Shown here piece by piece: positions 1-8,078 of a DNA stretch of 64,000 nt. Both the position numbers and the translations under genes were made by a program. The first letter of the stretch is position 1. Each line of letters opens with the position of its first letter. Source of the stretch: DUML01 sp050949905 (GTDB lineage Bacteria > Bacillota > Desulfitobacteriia > Desulfitobacteriales > Syntrophobotulaceae); NCBI GenBank assembly GCA_050949905.1, contig JBMNGP010000015.1, positions 178,313-242,312 of the forward strand, given 5' to 3'. The notes beneath the pieces were generated by a model, which saw only the letters and a program-made list of their open reading frames with translations, searched no databases and was not told the origin of the DNA.

Positions 1-684
1 AATAAGCAGGAAATGCTAGCCAGGGTGAAAACCCTGCTGGCCTTAAAGAAAGCTCTGGAAGAGGTTTTAAGCTCTGAAATGCGTTTTCTGCAGGCCCAGA
101 TCAAGCCTCATTTTCTCTATAATGCTATCAATACTATTATGGGTTTCTGCCGTAAAGACCCTAATAAAGCCCGGGAATTATTAGATGAATTAAGCCGCTA
201 TCTTCGAGGGAAATTCAGGTTTAATGAGATGGACAGATTCGTGCTCTTGGAGGAGGAGCTGGAGCTGGTTAAAGCTTATCTCCATATCGAGAAGGCTCGT
301 TTCGGTGATAGATTAAATGTAGTGTACAATATCGAAGCCGGGACTAACTATCAGATTCCTCCGCTTATTCTTCAGCCTTTGGTGGAAAACGCCGTAAGGC
401 ATGGGATCTATCCCCAAAAAGAGGGAGGAACTATAGAAATACTGGCCGAAGACCTGAAAGAAATGCTGATTATTCAAATCAAAGATAATGGGGTAGGTAT
501 GTCCAAAGCACAAATCACTCAGATATTTAGCGGAGAAAGTGCACAAACAGGGATTGGCCTGCAAAATGTAAACCAAAGACTCAAATATCATTATGGTCAC
601 GGGCTGGAAATTGTGAGCGAAATTGATCAAGGAACCACAGTTACCGTTACTATTCCTAAAGATAGGGGAAGGAGGTCTTGCTAA
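1..684 (+). CDS. LytS-like sensor histidine kinase, 5' end outside window
   Basis: C-terminal part of a sensor kinase of the LytS/YehU family. The reading frame is open to base 1, so the sensor and membrane domains lie upstream of the window. Visible are the His_kinase domain with the phosphoacceptor motif QIKPHFLYN (near base 100), then a HATPase_c domain with the N box LVENAVRHGI and the G box DNGVGM followed by GIGLQNV. The family phosphorylates a partner LytTR response regulator, and exactly such a gene follows with a TAATG stop/start overlap, so the pair is co-translated. Such pairs commonly sense cell-wall or carbon-source signals (family knowledge); the input here cannot be seen. Confidence 0.9.
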   Translation, partial: NKQEMLARVKTLLALKKALEEVLSSEMRFLQAQIKPHFLYNAINTIMGFCRKDPNKARELLDELSRYLRGKFRFNEMDRFVLLEEELELVKAYLHIEKARFGDRLNVVYNIEAGTNYQIPPLILQPLVENAVRHGIYPQKEGGTIEILAEDLKEMLIIQIKDNGVGMSKAQITQIFSGESAQTGIGLQNVNQRLKYHYGHGLEIVSEIDQGTTVTVTIPKDRGRRSC

Positions 685-1439
685 TGATCAAAGCGGTGCT
701 TGTTGATGATGAGGAGATGGCCTTGGAAGAGCTTGCATATGCCTTGGAACAATTTGAAAATCTAAATGTCCTGAAAACCTTTAGTGACCCGCTGGAATTT
801 CTTAAAGAACTGCCGAATTGCCAACCGGATGTAATCTTTCTGGATATTGAAATGCCGGAAGTAAACGGCTTTGTTGTTTGCGAGGAAATCTTAGCCCATA
901 AACCGGATATACTGATTGTTTTTGTAACGGCTTACGATGAATATGCCATCAAGGCTTTTGAAGCTAATGCTTTGGACTATGTATTAAAACCGGTTGATAT
1001 GAAACGTCTGCAACAGACAATTAAAAAGATCGTCAGCAGATCCTCCGAGAATAGCCAGGAAAGGCCTTGCGCCTGCCTTCCTCAACCAGATCAATATTTA
1101 AAGTCTAGTATGAATAAAATTATCGTATGGGAAAATGAGGAGATCATCCTGTTGAAACCCTCTTCCGTACTTTATTTTAAAGTCCAGGACGGCAGTGTTC
1201 TGGTAGTAACGGAACAAAAAAAATATAAAACCAGGAATACTTTGAACTATTGGGAACAAAGACTCTCTAAACGGGGTTTTTTCCGCTGTCATAAATCCTT
1301 TCTTATTAACATCGACAAAATTGAGAAGATAGTTCCAATGTTTAATAATACTTTTATTCTAAGATTAACCAACCACCGTGAGGAAATACCGGTAAGCCGA
1401 AATGGCGGGAAAGCCCTGAAAAGGGTCATAGGTATATAA
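684..1439 (+). CDS. LytTR-family response regulator
   Basis: Two-domain response regulator, about 251 residues. The N-terminal receiver has the acidic pair DDEE, the phosphoacceptor Asp in VIFLDIEMPEVNG and the conserved Lys in YVLKPVD. The C-terminal LytTR DNA-binding domain (from about residue 140) has the typical FFRCHKSFLINIDKI core. The start is ATG 684, which overlaps the kinase stop codon; GGAGG at 671-675 lies 8 nt upstream, whereas a TTG at 678 would be too close. The two genes form a two-component operon. The target is unknown: no LytTR direct repeat could be pinned down nearby. Confidence 0.92.
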   Translation: MIKAVLVDDEEMALEELAYALEQFENLNVLKTFSDPLEFLKELPNCQPDVIFLDIEMPEVNGFVVCEEILAHKPDILIVFVTAYDEYAIKAFEANALDYVLKPVDMKRLQQTIKKIVSRSSENSQERPCACLPQPDQYLKSSMNKIIVWENEEIILLKPSSVLYFKVQDGSVLVVTEQKKYKTRNTLNYWEQRLSKRGFFRCHKSFLINIDKIEKIVPMFNNTFILRLTNHREEIPVSRNGGKALKRVIGI

Positions 1440-1592
1440 TCCCTAACATGATACAAAAGTTAAGACCTAATCAAAATATTTATAGCTGATAAAGATATCG
1501 TGTTCTCTAACGTTGGACATTTGACCAGCGTCAAGATCAAAGAAACGCTAATATAGTTATTAGAGCATTTTCAAAATAAAATAAGGATAAAT

Positions 1593-1634
1593 CAAGGTTG
1601 CTAAGGCAGGGATTTTGTAACCTTGTTTTTGTTT
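1593..1634 (+). terminator. Probable Rho-independent terminator after the LytTR gene
   Basis: Inverted repeat CAAGGTT (1593-1599) / AACCTTG (1619-1625) with a 19-nt loop, followed directly by TTTTTGTTTT. The stem is short and the loop long, so strength is uncertain, but its position between the two-component operon and the next gene fits a terminator. Confidence 0.5.
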
Positions 1635-1659
1635 TCTACAATAAAAATAATGTTATAAT
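1629..1659 (+). promoter_or_regulatory. Possible sigma-A promoter for the Cof phosphatase gene
   Basis: A perfect TATAAT at 1654-1659 lies 36 nt upstream of the TTG start. The best -35 candidate is TTGTTT at 1629-1634 with 19-nt spacing, slightly long. It overlaps the T-tract of the preceding terminator. Confidence 0.45.
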
Positions 1660-1694
1660 TTATCTAGGCTAAGCGGTTTAAAGGAGGGGCTTAA

Positions 1695-2519
1695 TTGATC
1701 AGGCTCATAGCATCGGATTTAGATGGGACTTTACTTAATAAAGAGTGGAAAATATCGTCTCGCAATGTTCAGGCTGTTCGTCAGGCAGTGACCAGAGGGG
1801 TAAAGGTCACTTTAGCTACAGGCAGAATGGCTGCGGCTACCAGGGGCTACGCTCGTGAGCTTGGCTTGGATGTGCCGCTGATAACTTATCATGGCGCCTT
1901 AATAGAACAGGCTTTAAGCGGGGAAATACTTTACCGCAAAGTCGTCCCGGTAGAGTTGGCTGCCGAGATTGTGGAATCTTTGCTGCAAAGGCGCATTCAT
2001 ACCCAGGTTTTTCTGAAAGACAGGGTTTTTGTCCAGAAGGCCAATGAACACTCCGCAGCTTATGGTAAGATGGCCGGTCTGCAGGTAGAAGAGGCGGACG
2101 TCCTAAAATTATTGGAAAAAGAACCGGAAGGTGTAGAGAAGATTCTTTGTATTGGCGAGAAGGATATCCTCCAAGAATTAGGTCAGGAGCTGAAGGCCGT
2201 CTATGGCCAGAAGCTGCATTTTACGTCTTCCAGTTTTCAATTTCTTGATATGCTGCATCCCGAGGTTAATAAGGGGACGGCACTGCGAGCTTTGGCTGAA
2301 CAGTGGGGGATCGAGGCCGAAGAGGTCATGGCTTTGGGTGACAGCCTTAACGACAAGGAAATGCTTGTCTTTGCCGGGCTGGGGGTAGCAATGGCTAATG
2401 CCCACCCGGAGCTAAAAGAGATAGCAGATTATATCACCGGCCCTTATTGGGAAGACGGAGTAGCGCAAGCCATTGAGAAATTTATTTTAAAGGCAGGAGG
2501 CGAAGAAAGTGGATCTTAA
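1695..2519 (+). CDS. Cof-type HAD-superfamily phosphatase
   Basis: 274-residue HAD hydrolase of the Cof/IIB subfamily, which dephosphorylates sugar phosphates, nucleotides or cofactors. HAD motif I is DLDGTLL near the N terminus with both catalytic Asp residues, motif II is TLATGR, and the motif III/IV region contains VNKGTAL and LGDSLNDKEML. The start is TTG 1695 with AAGGAGG at 1681-1687. The 3' end overlaps the next gene by 11 nt, so translation is probably coupled. Substrates of this subfamily are promiscuous and cannot be predicted from sequence. Confidence 0.9.
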   Translation: MIRLIASDLDGTLLNKEWKISSRNVQAVRQAVTRGVKVTLATGRMAAATRGYARELGLDVPLITYHGALIEQALSGEILYRKVVPVELAAEIVESLLQRRIHTQVFLKDRVFVQKANEHSAAYGKMAGLQVEEADVLKLLEKEPEGVEKILCIGEKDILQELGQELKAVYGQKLHFTSSSFQFLDMLHPEVNKGTALRALAEQWGIEAEEVMALGDSLNDKEMLVFAGLGVAMANAHPELKEIADYITGPYWEDGVAQAIEKFILKAGGEESGS

Positions 2520-3522
2520 GACATTGCGTATCAAGGCTAAAGAGAGGCTTAGCCCATTTTGCAGGGTGTGCCGGGAGTGCAACGGGGAACAATGTGCCGG
2601 AGAAATGCCCGGCTTAGGCGGCACAGGCAGCGGTACCGCTTTTAAGAACAATATTAAGGCTTTAGCTGCCTTAAAGCTTAACTTAAGAACATTGCATGCT
2701 GCTGCCGATCCTGAGCTGGAATTCTCTTTATTTGGGACAGTTCTCTCCGCTCCTTTGATGACGGCGCCAATTACGGCCGTGGGCATGCAGACCAATAATC
2801 AATTGCCGGATGAAGAGTGGGCTGAGGCCGCCATCCTAGGGAGCAGGGATGCAGGGACTCTGGCCTGGACCGGAGACGGCCCGGATCCGTCGCATTTTCA
2901 GGCGGGAATAGAAGTTTTGCGAAAAACAGGAATTCAAGGTATACCCGTTATTAAACCAAGAGAAAATAAAGCCATCCTGGAATACATAGCAAGGGCGGAA
3001 GAGGCCGGGGCTTTGGCTGTAGCCATCGATATTGACGCCGCAGGCATTATCAATATGAAACTAAAGGGACAGCCGGTCGGTCCCAAAAATATTGATGAGT
3101 TGCAAGAGATAATTGCCGGTACTTCCTTGCCGGTGATTCTTAAAGGAATTATGACTGCCGATGAAGCAGCTTTAGCTGTGGAAGTAGGTGCGGCAGGGAT
3201 AGTTGTTTCCAACCACGGGGGAAGAGTCTTGGATCATACTCCCGGTACGGCGGAAGTCCTGCCGGAAATTGCTGCGGAAGTAGGCCGCCGGCTGCTGGTT
3301 TTGGTTGACGGCGGAATTAGATCCGGCGAGGATATATTAAAAATGTTGGCTTTAGGTGCCGATGCCGTCCTTATTGGCCGCCCCTTGCTGATCGGAGCAG
3401 CCGGCGGGGGAGCAGAAGGCGTAGCCTTTATCCTCAAAAAACTTATAAATGAGCTAAGAATTGCCATGATTTTAACCGGCTGCTCTTCCTTAAGTGAGAT
3501 CTCCAACGAAGTGCTCAGGTAA
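2509..3522 (+). CDS. FMN-dependent alpha-hydroxy-acid oxidase-like protein
   Basis: 337-residue TIM-barrel flavoprotein of the FMN 2-hydroxyacid dehydrogenase family (lactate oxidase/glycolate oxidase relatives). Family signatures are SNHGGRVLD, containing the catalytic His-Gly-Gly-Arg, the phosphate-binding VDGGIRSGEDILKMLALGADAVLIGRP, and an N-terminal APLMTAPI strand. Unusual for the classical enzymes, the N terminus carries four cysteines spaced C18-x2-C21-x2-C24-x4-C29, which could bind a metal or Fe-S cluster. The start is GTG 2509 with AGGAGG at 2495-2500, overlapping the Cof gene. It may oxidise a 2-hydroxyacid or act as an isomerase; the substrate is unknown. Confidence 0.82.
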   Translation: MDLKTLRIKAKERLSPFCRVCRECNGEQCAGEMPGLGGTGSGTAFKNNIKALAALKLNLRTLHAAADPELEFSLFGTVLSAPLMTAPITAVGMQTNNQLPDEEWAEAAILGSRDAGTLAWTGDGPDPSHFQAGIEVLRKTGIQGIPVIKPRENKAILEYIARAEEAGALAVAIDIDAAGIINMKLKGQPVGPKNIDELQEIIAGTSLPVILKGIMTADEAALAVEVGAAGIVVSNHGGRVLDHTPGTAEVLPEIAAEVGRRLLVLVDGGIRSGEDILKMLALGADAVLIGRPLLIGAAGGGAEGVAFILKKLINELRIAMILTGCSSLSEISNEVLR

Positions 3523-3645
3523 GAATTACTAAGGTAGGAGTTTAGAGGTAAAAGTTACTTAGGTAAGAATTACTTAGGGAAGGATTTATAGGTAAGAGTT
3601 TATAGATAAGAGTTTATAGGTAAGTATTTATAAAGTAATAATTAA
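3517..3645 (+). repeat. Degenerate tandem repeat, about 15-bp period
   Basis: Roughly eight to nine head-to-tail copies of a 14-16 nt unit resembling GGTAAGAGTTTATA / GGTAAGAATTACTTA. The array starts on the stop codon of the preceding gene and runs to just before the ribosome binding site of the next one. Unit length drifts from 15-16 to 14 nt along the array. No coding potential is visible. Confidence 0.8.
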
Positions 3646-3664
3646 AAGGACTTTGAGGTAGAAA

Positions 3665-5725
3665 GTGAAAATCTTATTAATAGCCCTGAATGCCCGTTAT
3701 GTTCATACCAATTTGGCTATTCGCTATCTGCGGGCCGTTTTAGCAGAACAAGAGCGAACGGATTGGGCCATAAAGATCAAAGAATTTTCTATAAACGAAC
3801 ATCTGGAAAATATTGCCGGCGAAGTTTACGGGGAGAAGCCTGATATTATTGGTTTCTCCTGTTATATCTGGAATATCAGCCTGATCTTAAGGCTCGTGCG
3901 GCGGCTGCGTCCTGTTTTGCCGCAAACTTATTTTCTGGTTGGCGGGCCGGAGGTCTCTTATGATGCGGCAGAGCTCTTAAGCAAATACCCGGAACTGGAT
4001 GCCGTTCTTCCTGGGGAAGGGGAAGGCTCTCTGCCGGCTTTGTGCAAGTCCTGGTCTGAGGGCAGTTTGCCTTGGGAAGTTCCGGGAGTGGTTTGGCGTT
4101 TTCGGAAACCTCTGGCCCATAGAGATCTGGCAGCGCTTATTCCTGTAGGCTTTGCCGGAAAGTATCATGATCTTGGTTTTAGCCTGATTTTTACTAATCC
4201 TCAATGTCCTGATTTCCTGGATTTAAATAGCTTGCCTAACCCCTATGCTGAGAAGGAGGACTTGCAGGGAAGGCTGGTCTATGTGGAGACCAGCAGGGGT
4301 TGCCCTTTTAACTGTCAATTTTGTATTTCTTCTACTTTTCAAGGGATTAGGTATTTGGACCCGGAAAAATTCAGGGTTATATTGCGCAGCTTATTTCTCT
4401 TAGGAGCCAGAACGATCAAATTTGTCGACAGAACCTTCAATGCTCGGAAGCGTCATGCTTTCCGCATTCTGGACGTTTTTCGGCAAGAAGCCGAGAGAGT
4501 CTTGATGGCAGAACAAAGCTTAAAATCAGCGGAGCCCTCCTTAGGCGGGGAAACCGGCTCTCCCAGGGCTCATTGCGAGATGGCCGGGGAATTATTGGAT
4601 GAAGAATGGCTGGAGTACCTGCAGAACTACCCGCCGGGCATGATCCAGCTGGAGATCGGAGTCCAGTCTACGCACCAGCCGGCTTTGCAGGCTGTTAAGC
4701 GTCCGCAGAATTTTAGGCTTTGGCGGGAGAAAATAAGGTTCTTGCAAAATACCTGCCGGATTCCGGTGCATCTAGACCTGATAGCCGGCCTTCCTACTGA
4801 GGGCTGGCTCCAATTTCAAAAATCTTTTGACGACGTGATGGCCGTAAGGCCTGACAATCTTCAACTTGGCTTTCTGAAAGTTCTCAAAGGTTCCGGCCTT
4901 TGGCAGAAAAGCGCAGAATACGGACTTGTTTATTCACCTGATCCTCCTTATACCATATTGCAGACCAAGGATTTAAGCCACGGGGAAATCCTAGCCCTGA
5001 TGCGAATCGAAGACCTGGTGGAGAAATATTATAACTCAGGTCGCTTTAAGTACAGCCTGGAGTATATCTTAAGGAAAAGTTCAAGCCCCTTTGGTTTTTT
5101 TGCGGCTTTGGCCGAGTTCTGGCAGGAGAAACACTGGTTTGCAAGGGAATGGGCTCCCAAAGCCCTTTTTGAAAATATTTGGGCGTTTATGGTGTCTCTT
5201 AAACAAAATTTAGCCTGTGAAGGCTCAAGCCGTGATAGTGAGCAGCAAGCGGCAGAGCGGGATTTAGAGTTAAAATGCCTGCGGGAAGCCCTGCTTTTTG
5301 ACTATTATCTTTTGGAAAGACCCGGCCGGATTCCTGAGTTCCTTAACAGGGATCAATCTGCGCAAGAACAGTTGCCGGCGCCCGGGGCTCAGGGCAAAGA
5401 ATCGCCTAAGGAAGAGGAAAGGATAAAAGAGCGGCAAAAGGAAGAAATAAGAAACGATCCCCGTTGGCAGGAACTTATTCCGGAAGCAGGAGATATGGAC
5501 AGAAGGCAATGGGCCAGAGCTACGGCAGTTGAATACTTCGCTATAGATATTCCGGGTTTGCTTCAAACTGAAGGCGGACAGACTGAGGTTAAGGCAAGAG
5601 CAACTGTTGAGAAAAAGGGAGAAGCAGAAGCTCAGGCTCAAGCACAACCGGAAGAGAGAGCAGCCGGAGTATGGTACTTATTTTATTATAGCCGGAAGGA
5701 AAGGCGCTTTTTTAGAATTGAGTGA
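3665..5725 (+). CDS. B12-binding radical SAM protein with DUF4080-like C terminus
   Basis: 686-residue protein with an N-terminal cobalamin-binding-type Rossmann region (KILLIALNARYVHTNLAIRYL, then GFSCYIWN and VGGPEVSYDA), followed by a radical SAM barrel with the cluster motif CPFNCQFC (Cys213, Cys217, Cys220). The region after the barrel matches the family usually annotated DUF4080. An acidic, Ala/Gln/Glu-rich low-complexity stretch (about residues 635-670) precedes the final WYLFYYSRKERRFF. The start is GTG 3665 with GAGG 3655-3658. The family performs methylations or rearrangements on unknown substrates; nothing local identifies one. Confidence 0.85.
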   Translation: MKILLIALNARYVHTNLAIRYLRAVLAEQERTDWAIKIKEFSINEHLENIAGEVYGEKPDIIGFSCYIWNISLILRLVRRLRPVLPQTYFLVGGPEVSYDAAELLSKYPELDAVLPGEGEGSLPALCKSWSEGSLPWEVPGVVWRFRKPLAHRDLAALIPVGFAGKYHDLGFSLIFTNPQCPDFLDLNSLPNPYAEKEDLQGRLVYVETSRGCPFNCQFCISSTFQGIRYLDPEKFRVILRSLFLLGARTIKFVDRTFNARKRHAFRILDVFRQEAERVLMAEQSLKSAEPSLGGETGSPRAHCEMAGELLDEEWLEYLQNYPPGMIQLEIGVQSTHQPALQAVKRPQNFRLWREKIRFLQNTCRIPVHLDLIAGLPTEGWLQFQKSFDDVMAVRPDNLQLGFLKVLKGSGLWQKSAEYGLVYSPDPPYTILQTKDLSHGEILALMRIEDLVEKYYNSGRFKYSLEYILRKSSSPFGFFAALAEFWQEKHWFAREWAPKALFENIWAFMVSLKQNLACEGSSRDSEQQAAERDLELKCLREALLFDYYLLERPGRIPEFLNRDQSAQEQLPAPGAQGKESPKEEERIKERQKEEIRNDPRWQELIPEAGDMDRRQWARATAVEYFAIDIPGLLQTEGGQTEVKARATVEKKGEAEAQAQAQPEERAAGVWYLFYYSRKERRFFRIE

Positions 5726-5937
5726 CATAATATTCCCTCTTAATAATGGCATTTTTAAAAATGAAACTTTGCGGCCCTCTAAGCCTGCTGAAAATGTTAT
5801 AATAATGTAAGAATAATAAAAGTTTAAATTGCTTTGCGTTTTGATACTTTAAAATTCTATAAAGCTAGGAAACTACGAAGAAAATCTGTGATACTATGAA
5901 GAATTTCCGGAAGTAAGTTGCATAAGGGAGAAATCCG

Positions 5938-7113
5938 ATGAAGACGAAGATTTTAAGCTGCCTTTTGAGTATCGGCTTACTAATAGGGCTGATGACTGCT
6001 TGCAGTCAAGCGCCGACCCAAGGGATACCAGGTGGGGAAGCCCCTGATGTTATTTCGGTCTGGTATTCATTAACCGGTGCGGCGGAGCAGGAATTGCTCA
6101 AACAATTAGCGCGGATCAACGAGGAATTCCCGGAAGTAATTGTTAAGGGAGAATATATTCCCGAAGGGCAATTTATGGAGCAAGTTTGGAATTTGCAGGC
6201 CGGGGGTGAAGGACCGGAGATATTTATAACCGGCAGGCCGATAATTGCTGCGCTTTATGAAAAAGGGGCGATTTCTCCGGTTTTGGCCGATAAATATGCC
6301 GCCTATCCTGCAGCCGAAGCCGTTTTTACGTATAATCAACAGCCTTTTGCCGCTCCTCTTTTAACGGATGTCCCTGTCCTTTATTACCGCCAGGACAAAG
6401 TACCTGTCCCTCCGGCGAGTTTAGCTGAAATAGTGGCTAAAAAACAGCCTCTTGCGGTTAAAGCCTTGGATTTTGCTTTGCTCGGCCCCTGGTGGAAAGC
6501 CGAAGGCGGAAATTTGGCTTTAGCCGGCAAGCCTGCCCTGGATTCCGGAACAAACACAGCTTTTCTCAGTAAATTGCTAGCGCTGCGCGCTGAGAAGCTG
6601 CTGACCTTTGAGCAAGCCTTGGCTAAGTTTAATCAGGGTGAAGTAAACTATCTTTTAGCTTGGGCCAGCGACAGTACTGCCTTAAGCAAGGCCGGGGTCA
6701 GCTGGGGGTGCATCGCCCTTAATTCCCTGCTGTTTAACGGTAAGGCTATGCTGGCTCAGACTGTTGGGATTGCCAATTCTTCAATTAAAACCATTCCGGC
6801 CTTAGAAGAATCCATTAGGCTGGTCGAAGAAGAATTGCTCAAGGTTGCAACTCAAACATCGCTGCATAAGGCCAGTGGCAAAATGCCAACTGCCGATAGC
6901 TTTTATCAAGGGGCTGGGGGCAAAAGTTTAAATGCCCAGGTAGCCTCGACCCTAAAAAATGCTTGGTTCTTAGAAGGATACTATTTGGAATGGAAACTCT
7001 TCCCGCTCCTCAATCAAGCCTGGCAGAATTCTGCCGGAGGGGCTAAAATAGAAGCAGAACTGGCTAAAGCCCAGCAAAAAGCCCGCAACTTGACTAAAGA
7101 AGCTGAATCATAG
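5938..7113 (+). CDS. Extracellular solute-binding lipoprotein
   Basis: 391-residue secreted lipoprotein. The signal peptide has a lipobox LMTAC, so the mature protein would start at Cys22. The following sequence (VISVWYSLTGAAEQELLKQL) is typical of family 1 bacterial extracellular solute-binding proteins of ABC importers (sugars and similar). No permease or ATPase gene lies next to it, so it is an orphan binding protein or serves a distant transporter. The start is ATG 5938 with an AGGGAG ribosome binding site. The 212-bp upstream gap is AT-rich, with no promoter of good spacing. Confidence 0.8.
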   Translation: MKTKILSCLLSIGLLIGLMTACSQAPTQGIPGGEAPDVISVWYSLTGAAEQELLKQLARINEEFPEVIVKGEYIPEGQFMEQVWNLQAGGEGPEIFITGRPIIAALYEKGAISPVLADKYAAYPAAEAVFTYNQQPFAAPLLTDVPVLYYRQDKVPVPPASLAEIVAKKQPLAVKALDFALLGPWWKAEGGNLALAGKPALDSGTNTAFLSKLLALRAEKLLTFEQALAKFNQGEVNYLLAWASDSTALSKAGVSWGCIALNSLLFNGKAMLAQTVGIANSSIKTIPALEESIRLVEEELLKVATQTSLHKASGKMPTADSFYQGAGGKSLNAQVASTLKNAWFLEGYYLEWKLFPLLNQAWQNSAGGAKIEAELAKAQQKARNLTKEAES

Positions 7114-7191
7114 AGATTAAGGGATCGGTCAAGATAAGACTGCTAAGAATATTGGCAGGTTGCCTTAAGATATAATAGGAGGTGAAGAAAT

Positions 7192-8058
7192 ATGCGCAGA
7201 AAAAATCTCCATCTGGTGATTATCACCGGTCTTTCAGGTTCAGGCAAGACCCAGGCCTTACAGAGTTTAGAAGACATGGGCTTTTTCTGTGTAGACAATC
7301 TCCCTCCAAGTTTGCTGGAGAAATTCGTGGAGTTATGTGCCCAATCTCAGGGCAAGATTAATAAAGCCGCCGTAGTCTGCGACCTCAGAGGGGGAGAGTT
7401 TTTCTCCTCCCTTAACCAAGCTTTGGACGACTTGCAGCAAACTGGTTATAGATATGAAATTTTATTTCTGGAAGCTTCCGATGATATCCTGGTCAACCGT
7501 TATAAAGAGTCCCGCCGGAGGCATCCGGTTTCCCCACAAGGCAATATCCTCGATGGCATTCGCTATGAGCGGGAACATCTTATAGACTTAAGAGGAAAGG
7601 CTCATAAAATAATTGATAGTTCCGACCTGACGACAGCTCAGATGAAAAGCAAGATCAGGGAACTGTTCGGCCGGCAAAATGATCCTGCCAGGATGTCGGT
7701 GGCCATTGTTTCCTTTGGTTTTAAATATGGGATACCCTTAGATGCCGATACTATCATGGATGTTCGCTTTTTGCCCAACCCTTATTACATTAAAGAGCTT
7801 AAAGCTTTGACCGGAAAAGATAAAAGAGTGGTCAATTATGTCTTGTCCAACCGGATTGCAGCCGAATTTATGGATAGGTATCTTAATATGTTGGAATATG
7901 TCTTGCCTCTTTACCTGAATGAGGGGAAAAGTCACCTGGTTATCGGCATAGGATGTACCGGGGGTCAGCATCGCTCCGTTGCTGTGGCTGAAAAAACGGC
8001 AGAATTTCTGCGGCGGAAAAATCTCTTTTGCACAGTCACCCACAGGGATATCGATTGA
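7192..8058 (+). CDS. rapZ: RapZ-family nucleotide-binding protein
   Basis: 288-residue P-loop protein, the usual length of the RapZ/YvcJ family. It has Walker A GLSGSGKT near the N terminus, a conserved VDNLPPSLL, and the C-terminal signature GIGCTGGQHRSVAVAE. In Gammaproteobacteria RapZ controls GlmS through small RNAs; in Firmicutes the orthologue YvcJ binds nucleotides and affects competence or cell-envelope metabolism. The start is ATG 7192 with AGGAGGTGA. It begins the conserved Gram-positive cluster rapZ-yvcK-whiA, whose order is preserved here. Confidence 0.95.
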   Translation: MRRKNLHLVIITGLSGSGKTQALQSLEDMGFFCVDNLPPSLLEKFVELCAQSQGKINKAAVVCDLRGGEFFSSLNQALDDLQQTGYRYEILFLEASDDILVNRYKESRRRHPVSPQGNILDGIRYEREHLIDLRGKAHKIIDSSDLTTAQMKSKIRELFGRQNDPARMSVAIVSFGFKYGIPLDADTIMDVRFLPNPYYIKELKALTGKDKRVVNYVLSNRIAAEFMDRYLNMLEYVLPLYLNEGKSHLVIGIGCTGGQHRSVAVAEKTAEFLRRKNLFCTVTHRDID

Positions 8059-8078
8059 GAGGAAGGGCGTTCCATTTA

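Noticed and set aside
3517..3645. CRISPR array
   Set aside because: Units are 14-16 nt, contiguous, degenerate and without spacers; no cas genes are present.
5607..5810. Small ORF overlapping the end of the radical SAM gene
   Set aside because: It is an out-of-frame shadow in a Lys/Glu-rich region, without a ribosome binding site or recognisable product.
5834..5863. Promoter for the solute-binding lipoprotein
   Set aside because: TTGATA and TATAAA are only 11 nt apart. The alternative TTGCGT with 18-nt spacing is too weak to list as a feature.
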